Source: Bretschneidera sinensis (Eukaryota; Streptophyta; Magnoliopsida; Brassicales; Akaniaceae). Taken from it: 64,000 bases of DNA. The stretch is taken from contig CM043703.1 of the NCBI GenBank assembly GCA_023935145.1, forward strand, positions 24,439,727 through 24,503,726, read 5' to 3'. Below the pieces are notes generated by a model. The model was not told where the DNA came from. It saw only the letters and a program-made list of their open reading frames with translations, and did no database searches. Each line of letters starts with the position of its first letter. The first letter of the stretch is position 1. The translations under genes were made by a program, and so were the position numbers. This document shows positions 62,649 to 64,000 of this stretch, one piece after another.

Positions 62649-64000
62649 CTGATGCAAATTTTTTTTTTAAATAAGAAAACAATTTAAAAAAATTAAGATT
62701 AAGTTGATTGATTATAAAATAACAATTAAGAAACCATACTAACATCATTTTTTTAAAGGCAAACAAATTTTCAAAGCTAGAGCAAGAGAAGTACAAAAAG
62801 ATAAGCAGAAAGATTTGGGAGGACAAAGCGGAGACTTCACAAAACACTTAGACTACATCAAAGTAGACAACCAAAACAAATAACATATATAAGAGAATCA
62901 AAGTCACACACCAAAGACACTAAGCAACACCTAAACAGTTGATCGATCATCATTAAAGCTGTTGATACCGCCCAAAAACTTTTAGTTTAAAACATGTCGA
63001 TTGAACACCTTACCCAGTCTTCTTTTGGTGTTAGCATTTCACTAACACTGAGAATTTATAGTCTACAAAACTAAAGTGTGGATTCAAGGCGTATGTTATA
63101 CAAAGCGAAGGTGTTAGACACTATCCGGCATTCCCGTAGAATAATTACCACTTGCTTTTATCCTTTTCTAGTGTTCCATAAAAGAAAAACCCTAAGCAAT
63201 GTCTTGAGTTGCGATCAAAATATAAAATTTTATTTTTATTTTTATATTTCAATCAAGCCGACATGCATACTGACACGTGAAGTTCAATACGTTGTGAGGC
63301 TTGTGATAAGATTATTACATATCTAAAATGAACCAATATCTGCACGGACACTTGGAGTTCAATACCTTTAAAGGATAGTGTTCAATATTTAAGTTCAAAA
63401 AAGAGTTGGGAGAAACGCAAATGCATGTAACTCATGACCGTACATCTTAATCATTTGGAGGTCTTATCATACTCGCACCATTGATTATTGATACTGATCA
63501 AGTTCGGTTACTAGCCTCAATTTAAAAGAGTGATTCGATTTTATTTATTTTTATTAAATTTAAATGCATGAGTATATATTTATTTTTATTATTTACTAAG
63601 TATATGAGTAGGTTAGAGATATATTTGGAGGCATCAAAGTACTAAGGTTACCTACAAGAAACTATACTCTCACTGACCACTCTTCGGCCTTGTGGCCCAT
63701 TTACAATTTACTAATTGAAAATTTCAAGGGCTTAAGTTCTATTACATTTTTCTTTTAAAATGAAGTAACAAAATAGCATAGATATATGTGCTCAAAATCT
63801 ACATTCAGTACTTAACACATGCACTTGAGTCGAAAGACAATTATAAATGAGTTATTAAATCCATCCAAGAAAATATACTCAAATGTTTGGCCGAAAGCTA
63901 ACAAACCCAATAGCACTTTAGGCCTAAACCCTTTTATTCGACCTTTTTTATATCTCTTAATTCTGATTTTTTCTTATTAGTATTTGTCTTGTTAACTGAT
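62649..64000. other. Intergenic DNA to the end of the window
   Basis: No supported gene. 63060-63180 (GGCGTATGTTATACAAAGCG, GGTGTTAGACACTATCC) has the feel of a plant LTR retrotransposon end region, but no termini or coding sequence are visible. Short frames at 62605-62847 (minus) and 63078-63326 (plus) are not credible. Confidence 0.45.

Overview
This is plant nuclear DNA, most likely from a dicot. It is AT-rich, the genes have short exons with GT-AG introns, and microsatellites and transposon debris are everywhere. The only gene that looks intact encodes a secreted S1-type self-incompatibility protein homolog (SPH), a family mostly found in dicots. No rRNA, tRNA or CRISPR was seen, and there is nothing bacterial. 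The species cannot be named from the sequence.

Bases 1 to about 55,250 are dominated by a 31.84 kb direct tandem duplication. Bases 1-31842 recur from 31843 with only scattered substitutions and changes in microsatellite or minisatellite length. Similarity to the first copy drops at about 55,250, inside WAT1-related sequence. Each 31.8 kb unit is itself built from older duplicated modules (for example 3770-8700 versus 23286-28200, and 2117-18080-type exon blocks about 15.1 kb apart). The genic content is decayed WAT1-related (nodulin MtN21/EamA-type) transporter genes. One copy per unit (13018-18374 and 44825-50181) still has all seven exons. The others keep subsets: exons 4-7, exon 1 plus 4-7, exons 1-3, or exons 2-3. 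All exon 4-7 copies share the same lesions, namely a Trp-to-stop in exon 5, a lost splice acceptor before exon 6 and a 1-base deletion in exon 7. They therefore derive from one copy that was already dead.

Between the WAT1 pieces lie several repeat families: an AT-rich repeat of about 0.9 kb (called R1 here), a foldback hairpin repeat of about 0.5 kb (R2), GC-rich arrays of GCGCACA-like words, and a captured promoter plus glutamine-rich first exon (QF) present in both orientations. The GC arrays interrupt WAT1 exons 3 and 4 and sit directly upstream of exon 1. R2, GC array and R1 often occur in that order. One such block occupies a WAT1 intron whose empty counterpart is also present in this window.

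From 55,563 the layout changes. A probable solo LTR (55563-56858) separates a plus-strand WAT1 fragment from a minus-strand WAT1 remnant (56859-57883). These are followed by a broken 2-oxoglutarate dehydrogenase E1 fragment, the SPH gene at 59919-60329 with its 3' end duplicated in tandem, a MITE with long inverted ends (about 61272-61895), and mostly featureless AT-rich DNA to 64,000.

The WAT1 copies are not working together as a functional system. They are relics in a repeatedly rearranged locus, and the SPH gene is the one likely functional unit.
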